Below, in pieces: positions 29,365-39,078 of a stretch of 64,000 nucleotides of DNA (its first letter is position 1; every line of letters starts with the position of its first letter). The stretch spans positions 1 through 64,000 of the forward strand of contig CAJJCA010000003.1 of assembly GCA_905182575.1 (NCBI GenBank). The letters run 5' to 3'. Both the position numbers and the translations under genes were made by a program. The DNA comes from an uncultured Flavobacteriaceae bacterium. GTDB lineage: Bacteria; Bacteroidota; Bacteroidia; Flavobacteriales; Flavobacteriaceae. The notes beneath the pieces were generated by a model. That model saw only the letters and a program-made list of their open reading frames with translations, searched no databases and was not told the origin of the DNA.

Positions 29365-30178
29365 ATGAGAAGAAGAAGTATTTTATTTTCGTTTATTATT
29401 TCCTATCCAGTTGTGAAGAAGTGATTCAGGTAGATGTTGTAAATACAACCCCTAGAATAAGTATAGATGGTCACTTTAATCTTTTCACACAAGAAACACC
29501 TGTACGTTTAGATGGAGGGGTGCGCCTAACCAAGTCATCAGATTATTTTGATTTGTCTGTTCCTCTGATAACGGATGCGACTGTTACTATTACTCATTTA
29601 GAATTAGGCATCACTTATCCATTAATATATCAGCCAGACACCACTTTTTATATTCCAGAAAACCCTTTGATTTTAACAGATTTTAATTCGGATTATCTGC
29701 TTAGGATCTTTTATAAAGGTGAAATATTTGAAAGTAAGACTTCATTCATCCCTGTAGCCCCCATTCAAAGTGCTATACAAGGAACAAAAACCTTCCGTAA
29801 TAAAGATGAGGAATCTATTTCATTTAAAGATAATGCATCTAGGGACGATTACTATCTTTTTGATTTCGGGTTAGATCTTTACAGGTCATTTGAAGATCGT
29901 TTTTTTCAGGGTAAAGAATATGGTTTCTCTTATTTTTATAATTCAGACGAGGTATCCGTTGGAGATACTATTACAATAAAGTCACACGGGAGAAAAAAGA
30001 ATATTTTACTTATTTTGAAAACATTTTAGAACTCTCCGAAGATAGAGGAGGTCCTTTTCAGTCTATTCCATCGAGTTCAAGAGGGAATATTGTAAATAAA
30101 ACAAATCCAGCACAATACCCTTTGGGCTATTTTTTACTTTCTGAATCAGATGAAATTTCATTGATCATCATTGAATAA
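29365..30178 (+). CDS. DUF4249 lipoprotein, frameshifted
   Basis: MRRRSILFSF starts the leader; a shift near 29395 reaches the lipobox FLSSCEEVIQVD. The body (RISIDGHFNLFTQETPVRLD, VPLITDATVTITHLELG, FNSDYLLRIFYKGEIFES, KDNASRDDYYLFDF) matches the DUF4249 pattern of an N-terminal beta-sandwich. A second shift near 29995 precedes the end (NPAQYPLGYFLLSESDE). About 270 residues. Family knowledge: co-occurs with TonB receptors, function unknown. Confidence 0.82.
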
Positions 30179-30248
30179 TAGTCCACTTTTTTTGCACGAT
30201 ATATTTACGTTACGAGGATATTAAATCTATAGAAACTGAAAAAAATAC

Positions 30249-30340
30249 ACTCTAAAACTCTCAATTGATCACCCCACCCCTTCAAAATAAATCTATTTTC
30301 CTTTGAGGGATGTGCTTGTAAAATGGGCATATAGCCCAAT
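30249..30340 (+). repeat. Dispersed element copy D
   Basis: Shares tctaaaactctcaatt, CACCCCACCCC, ttcaaaataaatctattttc and tail aaatgggcatatagcccaat. The terminal arms are degenerate. Confidence 0.88.
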
Positions 30341-30504
30341 TATTTTTAATGATTTAATTTCTAATATGAATATATAGAACTTTTAGATAAAATCATCTTC
30401 TTTTTTGAATTTCACCAATGATTGGATTTGTTCCCACTGGATAAAGAAAATCTAACATCTGTTCATTTGTTAAGCCGCGGTCATCTCGTTGAAATTTAAT
30501 CTAT

Positions 30505-30841
30505 ATTATCTTTAAGAGGTAATCGACATTGTTCTTCTTATATTGAGTCGAAAGCATTTCAAGCGAATTATTTTGAAGCTTTAAGGGGTATTGCTAAAAA
30601 CGAAAGATTAGTCATAAAAATCACTGATGTTCAACCCGGTCTTGCTGACACACCGATGGCTGAAGGAGAGGGACTTTTTTGGGTAGCCCCCGTAAAAAAA
30701 GCATCAAACCAAATCTATTCGGCAATTTTAAAACAGAAAAAAAAGTTTACATAACCAAAAGATGGTGATTAATCGATTGGGTTATGAAAATTACTACAAG
30801 TTGGGTATTAGAAAAAATGTAAAAAGCGCCCTTAAAGACAG
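30505..30841 (+). pseudogene. C-terminal remnant of a short-chain dehydrogenase
   Basis: Reads SKAFQANYFEALRGIAKNER, LVIKITDVQPGLADTPMAEG, LFWVAPVKKASNQIYSAI and KVYITKRW. This is the SDR segment starting at the catalytic Tyr-x-x-x-Lys region (here IESKAFQ) through the C-terminus. The Rossmann half with TGxxxGIG is absent and the end is frameshifted, so the gene is truncated. Confidence 0.75.
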
Positions 30842-31030
30842 AGCATAAAACACTGCTGTTAATCACTAAATAGAAAGGTTTCTGCTTATTTTCCAAGGCC
30901 ACCAAATTTTTATAATTTAGCTTTGACGGAATTTAAGATGAAAATGAAAATTTGGAGGGTGTTTGTTCCGAAAAAATAACGTCTTTTTTCAGGCATCATT
31001 TCACACACTAACCAATAAAAACTATCAAAA

Positions 31031-31951
31031 GTGAGTATTAGCGGATTTACAATGGTACGAAATGCTACGAAGTATTATTTTCCAATAAAGGAATCAAACC
31101 AACTACCCATAGTTGATGAGTTTATTGTGGCGTTGGGAGATTGTGATTCAGACGATAAAACAAGAGAAGAAATTGAATCAATCAATTCCGATAAAATCAA
31201 AATAATTGACCGAGTTTGGTCCGAACGCGATTTCATTGATGGGAAAGTTTTCGCCAACGAAACAACATTCGCCATGAGCCAATGTAAAGGGGATTGGCGC
31301 TTCTATTTACAAGCTGATGAGGTAATTCACGAAAAAGAACACCCGATGATTTTAGCGGCTTGTGCTGACAATTTAATAAATAAAAATATTGATGGCTTCC
31401 TGTTTAATTACCATCACTTTTTTGGTGATTATGAGCATTATTTACCGGTTCATGGCTGGTATAAAGATGAAATCAGGATCATCAGGAATAATGCAGAAAT
31501 TTACTCATACAAAGATGCTCAATCGTTTAGAAAAAAAGCGGATGAGAAACTAAACGTACTTGAAGTTAATGCAACAGTATATCATTACGGATGGGTTCGT
31601 CCTCCCCACCTGATGCAATCAAAAAAGAAAGAACAAGATTCGATACACCATGGGAGGGACAAAATTAATGAGGAATACAAGTCTAGGCCAGATACTTTCA
31701 ATTACGGTGCTATGGATAAAATCCCTGTTTTCAATGCGAGTCATCCAAAAGTAATGAAGGATTTTCGGGCTAAGATAAGTTGGATTGATCAATTGAATTA
31801 TTCTAAAAAGGCTAAGCTCAATAGGGATAAAATGAAACATGAAAAGTTTAAATATCAGTTATTAACTTTTCTTGAAAATACATTTAATGGTGGAAAGGAT
31901 TTTTGGGGCTATTCTAATTGGAATAAAGCAACAGCTTCCATCAAAAAATAA
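31031..31951 (+). CDS. Family 2 glycosyltransferase
   Basis: 306 residues from GTG at 31031. The N-terminal fold has FTMVRNATKYYFP and IVDEFIVALGDCDSDDKTRE with the nucleotide-binding acidic cluster; WRFYLQADEVIHE holds the DxD-like metal-binding motif; HYGWVRPPHLMQ lies near the acceptor side. This is a soluble GT2 of the kind in surface-glycan clusters. The next gene is a methyltransferase, consistent with modified surface polysaccharide or glycolipid, but no other glycan genes are nearby. Confidence 0.85.
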   Translation: MSISGFTMVRNATKYYFPIKESNQLPIVDEFIVALGDCDSDDKTREEIESINSDKIKIIDRVWSERDFIDGKVFANETTFAMSQCKGDWRFYLQADEVIHEKEHPMILAACADNLINKNIDGFLFNYHHFFGDYEHYLPVHGWYKDEIRIIRNNAEIYSYKDAQSFRKKADEKLNVLEVNATVYHYGWVRPPHLMQSKKKEQDSIHHGRDKINEEYKSRPDTFNYGAMDKIPVFNASHPKVMKDFRAKISWIDQLNYSKKAKLNRDKMKHEKFKYQLLTFLENTFNGGKDFWGYSNWNKATASIKK

Positions 31952-32077
31952 ACACCAGAGATTGAAAATTGCGATAAGTGTTTGTATTATGCTTATTTAT
32001 GAAAATCCTTGGGCATTTTATTAGGTATTTATTTACTAAATTAGGAAATTAAACACGTTGGGAAAAATTGAAAATTA

Positions 32078-32854
32078 ATGAATTACGAGGAGAACCCTAA
32101 AAGTATTAAGTATCATGTTAAGAAATATCTGCACAAAAACAAGGGGAGGTTTCTCAATAAATCTGTCATAGATTTTCCTGCTGGAAATGGCGTTACTACA
32201 AAGATATTAAAAGAAATTGGAGCTAATCCGTTACCGTTAGATCTATTTCCTGAATATTTTAATATTGAAGAATTAGATTGTAAAAGAGCAAATATTGCTG
32301 AAGGTCTTCCTGTTGAAGATGCCTGTTCAGATTATTTAATCTGTCAAGAAGGTATAGAACATTTCTCAGATCAATTGGCTTCTTTTAAAGAATTTAATCG
32401 TGTTATAAAAAAAGGAGGAGGGCTTATTGTTACAACTCCTAATTACTCCAATCTAAGAGCTAAAATGAGCTACCTTCTTTCAGAAAGTGAGCGATTTAAT
32501 TCAATTATTGCTCCCAACGAATTAGATAGTATTTGGATGTCTAAAGAAGACATCACGGATGAAATATATTATGGTCACATTTTTTTGATTGGCATTTTAA
32601 AACTTCGTTGCTTTGCAAAATTAAGTGGATTTAAAATAAAACACATTCAGCCAACACGGGTGAGGACAACATCTTTGTTTTTACTTCTACTCTTCTACCC
32701 TTTCATTCTGATATCAAATTGGATTACGTACAGAAAGAGACTCAGAAAAAACAAAGACTTTGATGACGTTACAAAACGAGAGGTTTACCATGAAATTTTT
32801 AAACTTTCTATAAATCCAAAAATCTTAGTAGATGGACAAAATAATAGAATTTAA
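32078..32854 (+). CDS. Class I SAM-dependent methyltransferase
   Basis: 258 residues. SAM-binding motif I (KSVIDFPAGNGVTTKILKEI), motif II region (PLPLDLFPEYFNIEELD), motif IV (YLICQEGIEHFSDQLASFKE) and RVIKKGGGLIVTTPNYSNL are in the usual order. A hydrophobic stretch at about 200-220 (SLFLLLLFYPFILISNWI) suggests membrane association. It probably methylates a lipid-linked or surface glycan given the GT2 before it; substrate not shown. Confidence 0.85.
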   Translation: MNYEENPKSIKYHVKKYLHKNKGRFLNKSVIDFPAGNGVTTKILKEIGANPLPLDLFPEYFNIEELDCKRANIAEGLPVEDACSDYLICQEGIEHFSDQLASFKEFNRVIKKGGGLIVTTPNYSNLRAKMSYLLSESERFNSIIAPNELDSIWMSKEDITDEIYYGHIFLIGILKLRCFAKLSGFKIKHIQPTRVRTTSLFLLLLFYPFILISNWITYRKRLRKNKDFDDVTKREVYHEIFKLSINPKILVDGQNNRI

Positions 32855-33060
32855 AAAAGAAAAAGAATTAAGTGAAATAGCTAGAGACCTAAAAAGCAAT
32901 CATAAAGAATTTGGAGTCACTTAACGAACTTTGCCTAAAGAAAACCATTAAAACAAGTTTTGACAGTTTTTCAATTTGGGTATCTTTGGGAAATACAGCA
33001 TCCCCTTTAATCAAAACCCAAACGTTGTTCTTAATTTAAATAGGATTAATCAGTTTATTA

Positions 33061-33306
33061 ATGGAAAAAGAAAATGTTCTTCACAAAGAACAACCCAACA
33101 ACCCACTGCACGGTGTGAAATTGATAACCATTTTAGAAGTATTGGTGGAACGTCATGGATGGGAAAAATTAGCGCTAAAAGTTAATGTCAATTGTTTTAA
33201 AAAAGATCCTTCAATAAAATCTAGTCTTAAATTTTTAAGAAAAACACAGTGGGCTAGAGATAAAGTTGAACAGCTTTATCTTAATTTAAAAAATAAAAAT
33301 ATTTAA
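33061..33306 (+). CDS. VF530 family (DUF2132) DNA-binding protein
   Basis: 81 residues containing the diagnostic sequences [36 protein letters not shown] and [14 protein letters not shown]530 proteins are small helical proteins proposed to bind nucleic acid. Length is normal for the family. It ends six bases before the esterase gene. Role unknown. Confidence 0.92.
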   Translation: MEKENVLHKEQPNNPLHGVKLITILEVLVERHGWEKLALKVNVNCFKKDPSIKSSLKFLRKTQWARDKVEQLYLNLKNKNI

Positions 33307-33311
33307 TTAAA

Positions 33312-34243
33312 ATGAAAAATCTATATCTGATCGCATTGGCCACCATTTTTTTAAGTCCTAGTGTCGGCTTTGGACAGGCAATTTTGCCGCTTTGGCCTGA
33401 TGGAGTTCCCAATCAAAACCCATCTGAGGAAGTCGAAAATAAAATGTATCGAGACATTCTAAGGATTTCAAATGTTCAAAACCCGACACTTGAAGTATTC
33501 CTACCCTGCCAAAAAAACCGCAACAGGTCAGGCGGTGGTTATTTGTCCTGGGGGGTGGCTATTCGATTCTTGCTTATGATTGGGAGGGTATCGATATTGC
33601 GAAATGGTATAACGCACAAGGAATTGCAGCCGTTGTCTTAAAATACCGTCTTCCAAAGTCAATCACACTCATCAAACCAGAAATTGCTCCTTTGCAGGAT
33701 GCACAAAGGGCGATTCGCTTGGTTCGACATCACGCTAAAAAATGGAATGTTGACTCTTCTCAAATTGGAGTTATGGGCTTTTCGGCAGGGGGTCATTTAG
33801 CCTCCACACTCGGGACGCATTACGATGAAAATGTATTAGGAGATTCAAAGGATCCAATTGATTCCTTGAGTGCTCGTCCTGATTTTATGGTTTTAATTTA
33901 TCCTGTTATCACCTTTGACAAAAAGTATTATCACGGTGGGTCTAAAAACAACTTAATTGGAAAAAATGCATCTCAAGAATTGATCGATCATTATTCGAAT
34001 GATTTACAAGTAAGCTCTCAAACGCCAAAAACTTTCTTGTTGCATGCAACAGATGACAAAGCAGTCCCCGTAGCGAACAGCCTTTTATTTTATCAAGCCC
34101 TTGAGAGAAATGGAGTCCCTGTGGAAATGCATATCTATCCTGAAGGAGGTCACGGTTTTGGTCTCGGAATAGGTCGCGGACATTTACAACAATGGCCCGA
34201 CCGCTTAAAACAATGGCTCAACCACATTAAGATTGTTCAATGA
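33312..34243 (+). CDS. Secreted alpha/beta hydrolase (carbohydrate-esterase-like), frameshifted
   Basis: Signal peptide (LYLIALATIFLSPSVGFGQ), then LPLWPDGVPNQNPSEE, oxyanion region VVICPGGGYSILAYDWEG (frame restored by removing one G from a run of six at about 33550), nucleophile elbow GVMGFSAGGHLAST, and catalytic His in YPEGGHGFGLG. This is the layout of BD-FAE-like hydrolases and acetyl-xylan esterases in Bacteroidota. About 310 residues bridged. It probably removes ester groups from glycans outside the cytoplasm. Breaks lie near 33510 and 33550. Confidence 0.83.
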
Positions 34244-34293
34244 AAAGCTTGTGCTATTAAAACTGAAGTGGAATGATCGCTGATTAGATCGGC

Positions 34294-36030
34294 TTACATT
34301 CGCGTTTGATAGGTATATAGCTCATAGTACCTTCCTTTTGCAGCAATCAGTTCTTTATGCTTGCCACGTTCTACGATATCGCCTTCTTCAACAACTACGA
34401 TTTGATCTGCTTTCTGAATGGTGCTTAGTCGGTGGGCAATCACAAAAGTGGTTCTATCCTGCATCAAAACAGACAAACTCTTTTGAATAAATGCTTCACT
34501 CTGGGTGTCTAAATCGGAAGTCGCTTCGTCTAAAATTACAATTTTAGGTCTCGCCAATAAAGCACGAGCGATAGAAATACGCTGGCGTTGTCCTCCAGAT
34601 AATTTAACTCCACGCTCTCCAATAAGAGTGTCTAAACCATCATCAAATCGGTCGGTAAACTCGTTGACATAGGCGCCATCAACAGCCTCTGAAAGTTCTT
34701 TTTCAGTGGCATCTGGCCGTGGAAAAAGAATGTTTTCTCGAATGGTTCCTTCATATAAAAAATCGTCTTGTAACACTACGCCCAATTGGCTTCTAAAACT
34801 TCTTAGATCTACTTTTGACAAATCAACGCCATCAATTAAAACCTGCCCGGAAGTTGGGTTTAAAAAAGCAGTAGCCAAACCAGCAATGGTAGATTTACCA
34901 GAACCAGAAGATCCAACCAAGGCAGTAACACTTCCCTTGGGTGCTTCAAATGAAATGTCGTGGAGCACTTCGGTTTTGTCGTCATAACTAAACGAAATAT
35001 TTTTAAAAGAAACATTTCCTTCGATTTTCGCTAGGGATAAAGTTCGAGTTTCGAGATCGTTTTCTTCGGGGACCGCCATTAAATCTTGAGTTCGGTCCAG
35101 TCCAGCAAAAGCTTCGGTGAGCTGACTCCCAATATTACTCATCTGAACGATGGGAGCAATCATAAAGCCTAGGAAGAGTGTAAAAGAAACAAACTCTCCA
35201 TAGGTCATGGTATTTTTCATAATGAAATAACCTCCCATTCCCATGATTCCAGCGGATGCCAATCCCAGTAAAAAGGTTGACGAACTGGTCATGAATGCGG
35301 TGGCAGTTAAACTCTTTTTTACGTTTTGAAACAGTTCATCTACACCTTTTTCAAAAACGTGTTGTTCTTGTGTTTCTGCATTAAATCCTTTGATGACCCG
35401 AATCCCATTTAGGGTTTCGGTTAGCCTTCCGGTTACTTCTGCATTGATTTTCCCTCGAGCTCTAAAAATTGGTCGTATGTATCCAAATGCTTTTAGAGCA
35501 ATTAAGGCAAATATGAGAACAGGAACCAGAACAAACAAGGTCATTTGTGCATTGATTCGAATCAAAATTACGAGTGAAATGATGGCAGTAATACTTCCTC
35601 CGATCAATTGAACCAAGCCGGTACCAACCAAATTCCGAACCCCTTCCACATCCGTCATTACTCGAGAGACCAAAGCCCCAGATTTATTATTGTCAAAAAA
35701 ACTAACGGGAAGTTTGAGTAATTTTTGTTGCACAGTCGCTCTAAGAATAGAAATCAAATGTTGTGCTTCGACACTTAAAATTCGAGTTAATGAAAAGGAA
35801 CTGATGGACTGAAATAATAAGGCCGTACAAACCACGATCAACAACAAGGTCAAGGAATCGGTGTCTTTAGAGGGGATGACTTCGTCAATTAGTGTTTTGC
35901 TGGCATAGGGAAGCACCAAGCCCGACAAACTCCTCACAAGTATTAGGAAAAGTCCAAAAGAAACGATTTTTCTTCTGGGCCAAATAAATTCTTTAAACGC
36001 CCAACGAAAGGAAACTTTATTTTTACTCAT
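34294..36030 (-). CDS. ABC exporter, fused permease and ATPase (MsbA/lipid A exporter-like)
   Basis: 578 residues. Six-helix type I exporter domain (about 20-310), then the nucleotide-binding domain: Walker A VGSSGSGKSTIAG, Q-loop VVLQDDFLYEGTIRENI, signature KLSGGQRQRISIARAL, Walker B KIVILDEATSDLD and H-loop FVIAHRLST. A half-transporter that works as a homodimer. Substrate could be lipid, lipid A precursor or peptide. No frameshift. Convergent with the esterase gene (50 bp between stops). Confidence 0.93.
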   Translation of the reverse strand: MSKNKVSFRWAFKEFIWPRRKIVSFGLFLILVRSLSGLVLPYASKTLIDEVIPSKDTDSLTLLLIVVCTALLFQSISSFSLTRILSVEAQHLISILRATVQQKLLKLPVSFFDNNKSGALVSRVMTDVEGVRNLVGTGLVQLIGGSITAIISLVILIRINAQMTLFVLVPVLIFALIALKAFGYIRPIFRARGKINAEVTGRLTETLNGIRVIKGFNAETQEQHVFEKGVDELFQNVKKSLTATAFMTSSSTFLLGLASAGIMGMGGYFIMKNTMTYGEFVSFTLFLGFMIAPIVQMSNIGSQLTEAFAGLDRTQDLMAVPEENDLETRTLSLAKIEGNVSFKNISFSYDDKTEVLHDISFEAPKGSVTALVGSSGSGKSTIAGLATAFLNPTSGQVLIDGVDLSKVDLRSFRSQLGVVLQDDFLYEGTIRENILFPRPDATEKELSEAVDGAYVNEFTDRFDDGLDTLIGERGVKLSGGQRQRISIARALLARPKIVILDEATSDLDTQSEAFIQKSLSVLMQDRTTFVIAHRLSTIQKADQIVVVEEGDIVERGKHKELIAAKGRYYELYTYQTRM

Positions 36031-36213
36031 AGCTTGATTTAAGTTGTAAAATTAAGGGAAAACATTTGACTTCGAATCTTTCGTTCTAAGTCTTTTAATT
36101 TGATTTTTTAAAATCTAATTTATAATCTTCAGAAAGATTTTTTTTATTGAACAATAAAGTAATTCTATTCAAGTAGTTCTTTCGTAAGTTTATGTTCTAG
36201 AAAATACCATACC

Positions 36214-36423
36214 ATGAACGAAGAAGACAAAAACAAAATTAAAGCCTATAGCAAGCAAACTCCTTTGTATTTAAGCAGAAGAAAATTTGATAGTGAAGGA
36301 CTGCTAACTGAGGTAAAATGTCCTGGTTGCAAGTTGTTTAAGAGTGTCAAGGACTATGCTAAGAATAAAGTACAGATAGACGGAATAGAAATTAAGTGCA
36401 AACTTTGTAAAGCTAAAAAATAA
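36214..36423 (+). CDS. 69-residue zinc-ribbon-like protein
   Basis: Two CxxC pairs, CPGCKLFKSV and CKLCKAKK, about 30 residues apart can bind one zinc ion. The N-terminus is charged. No known family. A weak hairpin with T-run lies just downstream. Confidence 0.7.
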   Translation: MNEEDKNKIKAYSKQTPLYLSRRKFDSEGLLTEVKCPGCKLFKSVKDYAKNKVQIDGIEIKCKLCKAKK

Positions 36424-36430
36424 AATCAAG

Positions 36431-36461
36431 CACCTCTAAGTATGTTAAGGAGGCGTTTTTA
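36431..36461 (+). terminator. Weak terminator-like hairpin
   Basis: CACCTC ... GGAGGCG then TTTTT behind the zinc-ribbon gene. The stem is only four to five pairs. Confidence 0.4.
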
Positions 36462-36472
36462 TCCCTTGTAAA

Positions 36473-36601
36473 ATGGAAGAAAAAAAAGATAAAAACAAAA
36501 AAACCAACTTAGGTGGATCTTATAAGTTTAAGATCGCCAAAAAATACAGTAAGCCCAAAACCAAAGGGGATAAACACGCAAATAGAAGAAAGAAAAAATA
36601 A
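36473..36601 (+). CDS. 42-residue highly basic protein
   Basis: MEEKKDKNKKTNLGGSYKFK continues with KYSKPKTKGDKHANRRKKK. Very Lys-rich, no hydrophobic core, so probably nucleic-acid-associated if expressed. Its position 50 bp after the zinc-ribbon gene and its GGSYKFKIAKKYSKPK middle favour a real gene, but it is short. Confidence 0.45.
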   Translation: MEEKKDKNKKTNLGGSYKFKIAKKYSKPKTKGDKHANRRKKK

Positions 36602-36784
36602 ACGACCTGTTTTTTTAAATTTTTTAAAAATTAAAAGGAGCACCCATTTTGTGAACACCTCTTAATGTCGAAAAGGCAACATAAACGCAAAGAATAAACT
36701 TATCCTTCGGCCCAAACAACAGGCTTATCTCTTCTGTGTTTTCAAAACTTTTCTTTTCTTTGTAAAGAATAACAATTTACAACA

Positions 36785-37072
36785 ATGGAGCGACAAGAAT
36801 TAATAGATGAGTTTCTTTTGGATTTCAAACCAAAACCAGATCAAAGTTGGAAAAGCTGTTATTTTTTTGCACATCATTTAAAAAAGAAGCACAACATAGA
36901 TGCCGAATTGCTTGAGGGTATTTCTAAAATTGAGGGAGTTGATCATTGGGTTGTCAGGTTTAATAATATAGACGATGACATCCATGCCAAAGCAATGGGA
37001 ACAGCACCTGATTCTATCGAGAATCCTGAAATGGTTTGGAGCTTAGAAGCGTTTGAAAAAGACAACTTTTAA
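36785..37072 (+). CDS. 95-residue hypothetical protein
   Basis: Mixed alpha/beta composition with QELIDEFLLDFKPKPDQSW, SCYFFAHHLKKKHNID and DHWVVRFNNIDDDIHAKAMG. No signal, no membrane segment, no family I recognise. A clear start with an upstream AAG-rich ribosome site and normal codon use support a real gene. Confidence 0.6.
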   Translation: MERQELIDEFLLDFKPKPDQSWKSCYFFAHHLKKKHNIDAELLEGISKIEGVDHWVVRFNNIDDDIHAKAMGTAPDSIENPEMVWSLEAFEKDNF

Positions 37073-37170
37073 GCTTAATGTTAATTTCTTAAGCACCTTA
37101 CGATTCTCTTTTGCGACTTACAAAACTGCCTGATATTTAAATCTATTTTTATCCTCCCCCAGACCTTTTT

Positions 37171-37675
37171 GTGTTGTTAATATTGAATGGTTGTTTTACT
37201 CATGATTCACCAGAAATTAAAATTTACTTTGAAAATAACATCTGTATATGCCCTCAAGCAAAAGTAGGAGATATTGAAGTAATCGAAGGAATCACTTATG
37301 TGGTGGTCGATAATTCAACTGTAAAGACGGAAATCAGTTCTGATATTAGTTTTTGGGACACTTCTAATGTAACCTTTATGTATGCTATTTTTAAAAACTC
37401 AAACAGCTTTCAATAAAGACATTGGTGGCTGAGATATGTCTAATGTCATCTATACACACGATATGTTTAAAGGGGGAACTGCTTTCAATCAAGACATTGG
37501 AAATTGGAATACCTCCAAAGTGATTAAAATGAGAAGGACGTTTAGAGGTTCAACTACTTTTAATCAAGACCTCACGGGATGGTGCGTTACAAATATTATA
37601 ACTGAGCCAAGTCAGTTCTTGTTTAATTCACCATTATCTGAAAGTTATATGCCAGTTTGGGGTACTTGTCTTTAG
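37171..37675 (+). CDS. BspA-like (DUF285) lipoprotein, short and frameshifted
   Basis: GTG start or truncated leader (VLLILNGCFTHDS) with lipobox LNGC. Then the shared module ICICPQAKVGDIEVIEG, ITYVVVDNSTVK, followed by DUF285 units ([28 protein letters not shown]) and the typical C-terminal unit CVTNIITEPSQFLF ... PVWGTCL. A frame break at about 37415 separates the halves. About 165 residues, far fewer repeats than the paralogues at 1 and 3 kb. Likely surface-exposed. Confidence 0.78.
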
Positions 37676-37707
37676 ACAAATAAACTCTAACCCCTATTGA
37701 CAGTCCA

Positions 37708-37869
37708 TCACCCTTTCCAAGTTCCTCCGTAACGATAATCTTCGTTGTCCTTTCTTACTTCAATAACGCAGTCGTTACAAAGAAAAACCCATTCTTTGAT
37801 TGGTTTGTATTGCACACGATACATCAGCCTATAGGCTTTAGCACATTTTTCACATTCTTTTTTTGCCAT
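37708..37869 (-). CDS. 53-residue zinc-ribbon protein
   Basis: MAKKECEKCAKAYRLMYRVQ, then WVFLCNDCVIEVRKDNEDYR. CEKC and CNDC pairs form a likely treble-clef or ribbon zinc site. It ends YGGTWKG. Convergent with the BspA-like gene. Such short CxxC proteins are common in Flavobacteriia; function unknown. Confidence 0.72.
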   Translation of the reverse strand: MAKKECEKCAKAYRLMYRVQYKPIKEWVFLCNDCVIEVRKDNEDYRYGGTWKG

Positions 37870-38174
37870 TAATCCTTTAATTCAATAATTAAACACCTCT
37901 TAACTTTTTCTTTAGATCGTAGCGATATCGACTTACTCTATTTTTTGAGAATAATAATTTCTTCTAGGGAATAAATAAAATTACTAGCATTGAATTATTT
38001 GATTTGATTTCTTCAAATATTGACAATAATTAAACCTAATCCATAAAGATTTTATTAATCAAATACGAAGAACTTAAAAATCCTTCATTAATCTTAAATA
38101 AAATAATGATTTTATTGAAAAAAAAGAATTGTTTTTGTTTTATTTGAAATTTTATCACTAAAAAATATTGAATT
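37870..38174. other. AT-rich spacer
   Basis: No gene, repeat or RNA signature seen on either strand. It separates the zinc-ribbon gene from a small frameshifted plus-strand gene. Confidence 0.5.
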
Positions 38175-38416
38175 ATGAATTTAATTTTAAAAATTTCAAT
38201 GAATAATTATGTTGAATGGAAAAGTACCTTTATTCACATAAGTAAAGGGCTGAAATTTGTGACGACGCCAAAACAGTAGTTGGGCAAGTTAATGATCAAA
38301 GCTGTATTGTAATGCTCTATGATGTTGACATGGAGGGAATGCAAAAACTGATGAGCTCAGGATTTATGATAAAAATAAATGAGGAAATGAATTCTTTTGA
38401 GGTATTACCTATTTGA
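38175..38416 (+). pseudogene. Small frameshifted protein, DUF3764/monooxygenase-like fold suspected
   Basis: MNLILKISMNNYVEWKSTFI, then after a one-base break near 38255, DDAKTVVGQVNDQSCIVMLY and DVDMEGMQKLMSS. The pattern (EWKSTF ... VV-x-V-D ... GMQKLMSS) resembles small ferredoxin-like dimeric proteins such as DUF3764, but the match is by eye only. About 80 residues if restored. Confidence 0.4.
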
Positions 38417-38535
38417 TTTTTTTAAATGTAAAAACGAAAAACCCTCTAATGTACTTTAGGATTTTTTTGGATCAGCATGATATTTAAGCTCTCAGGGATA
38501 TGATTCTCTGTAAGTTCAGAGACTTCTAACCCTAT

Positions 38536-38744
38536 TTATGGATTTAATGAATTGTAACCCAATATTCCCGATGGACATTTTTTACCTTGAGCTTTTAATT
38601 TTACAATCTCTGCACCCTTTAAATCAAACCAAGGCATCCTTTTAGGTTATATACTTCTGGTAAAGGTTTAATACAAACCCCAGAATGATGACATAAGTTT
38701 GGCTAACATTTAACTATAATATCACCATTTGAATATTCTTTCAT
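38536..38744 (-). CDS. Divergent 4Fe-4S (Fer4_19) small protein, disrupted
   Basis: MKEYSNGDIIVK, then PNLCHHSGVCIKPLPEVYNL, then after a shift PWFDLKGAEIVKLKA and GKKCPSGILGYNS. The three Cys visible in LCHHSGVC and KKCPSG belong to the Fer4_19 pattern (CxHxGxC ... CPSGA). A TAG follows KC at the usual W-x-P site and a shift lies near 38640, so the sequence as given cannot make the full 69-residue protein. Its ATG overlaps the HxlR stop (ATGA), so the two form an operon. Family knowledge: Fer4_19 often occurs with CDGSH domains, and a CDGSH gene lies about 1 kb away. Confidence 0.72.
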
Positions 38745-39064
38745 AACGAGTAATTTTTATTTGACCAATCTTCAATCGACTTAAAAACAGAACAAAGGTT
38801 TTCTGATTTTTTTGTAAGTGAATATTCTACTTTAGGAGGGATTTCCTTAAAATGTTTTCTTTTTAAGAAATTGTTTTTTTCCAAGTCTTTTAATTGGTCG
38901 GTTAAAACTTTTCTTGATATTAAGGGAATAGAGGCTGCTATTTGACCGAATCGCATTTTACCCCTACTTCTTAATCTACTTATTATGATTAGCTTCCATT
39001 TACCTCCAAGCATCTCAGTAAATTCTGAAACAGGACAGCTTTTTTCAATACTTTTTATATCCAT
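38741..39064 (-). CDS. HxlR family transcriptional regulator
   Basis: 107 residues: winged helix-turn-helix with CPVSEFTEMLGGKWKLIIIS, MRFGQIAASIPLISRKVLTD and LKDLEKNNFLKRK, standard for HxlR/MarR-like repressors. Cys10 in SCPV is at the position used by redox- or electrophile-sensing members (YodB, HypR). Divergent from yceI with 115 bp between, containing palindromes that fit an operator. It probably represses itself, Fer4_19 and the yceI operon. Confidence 0.92.
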   Translation of the reverse strand: MDIKSIEKSCPVSEFTEMLGGKWKLIIISRLRSRGKMRFGQIAASIPLISRKVLTDQLKDLEKNNFLKRKHFKEIPPKVEYSLTKKSENLCSVFKSIEDWSNKNYSL

Positions 39065-39078
39065 ATTCTTTAATTTTA

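Noticed and set aside
32832-32924. 30-residue plus-strand frame overlapping the methyltransferase end
   Set aside because: Charged helix-like peptide, but too short, overlapping, with no family or conserved feature.
34706-35611. Plus-strand open frames in the ABC exporter gene
   Set aside because: Antisense shadows of a clearly coding minus-strand gene.
38441-38467. Terminator-like hairpin
   Set aside because: Stem of only about five pairs with a wobble; not distinguishable from background in AT-rich DNA.
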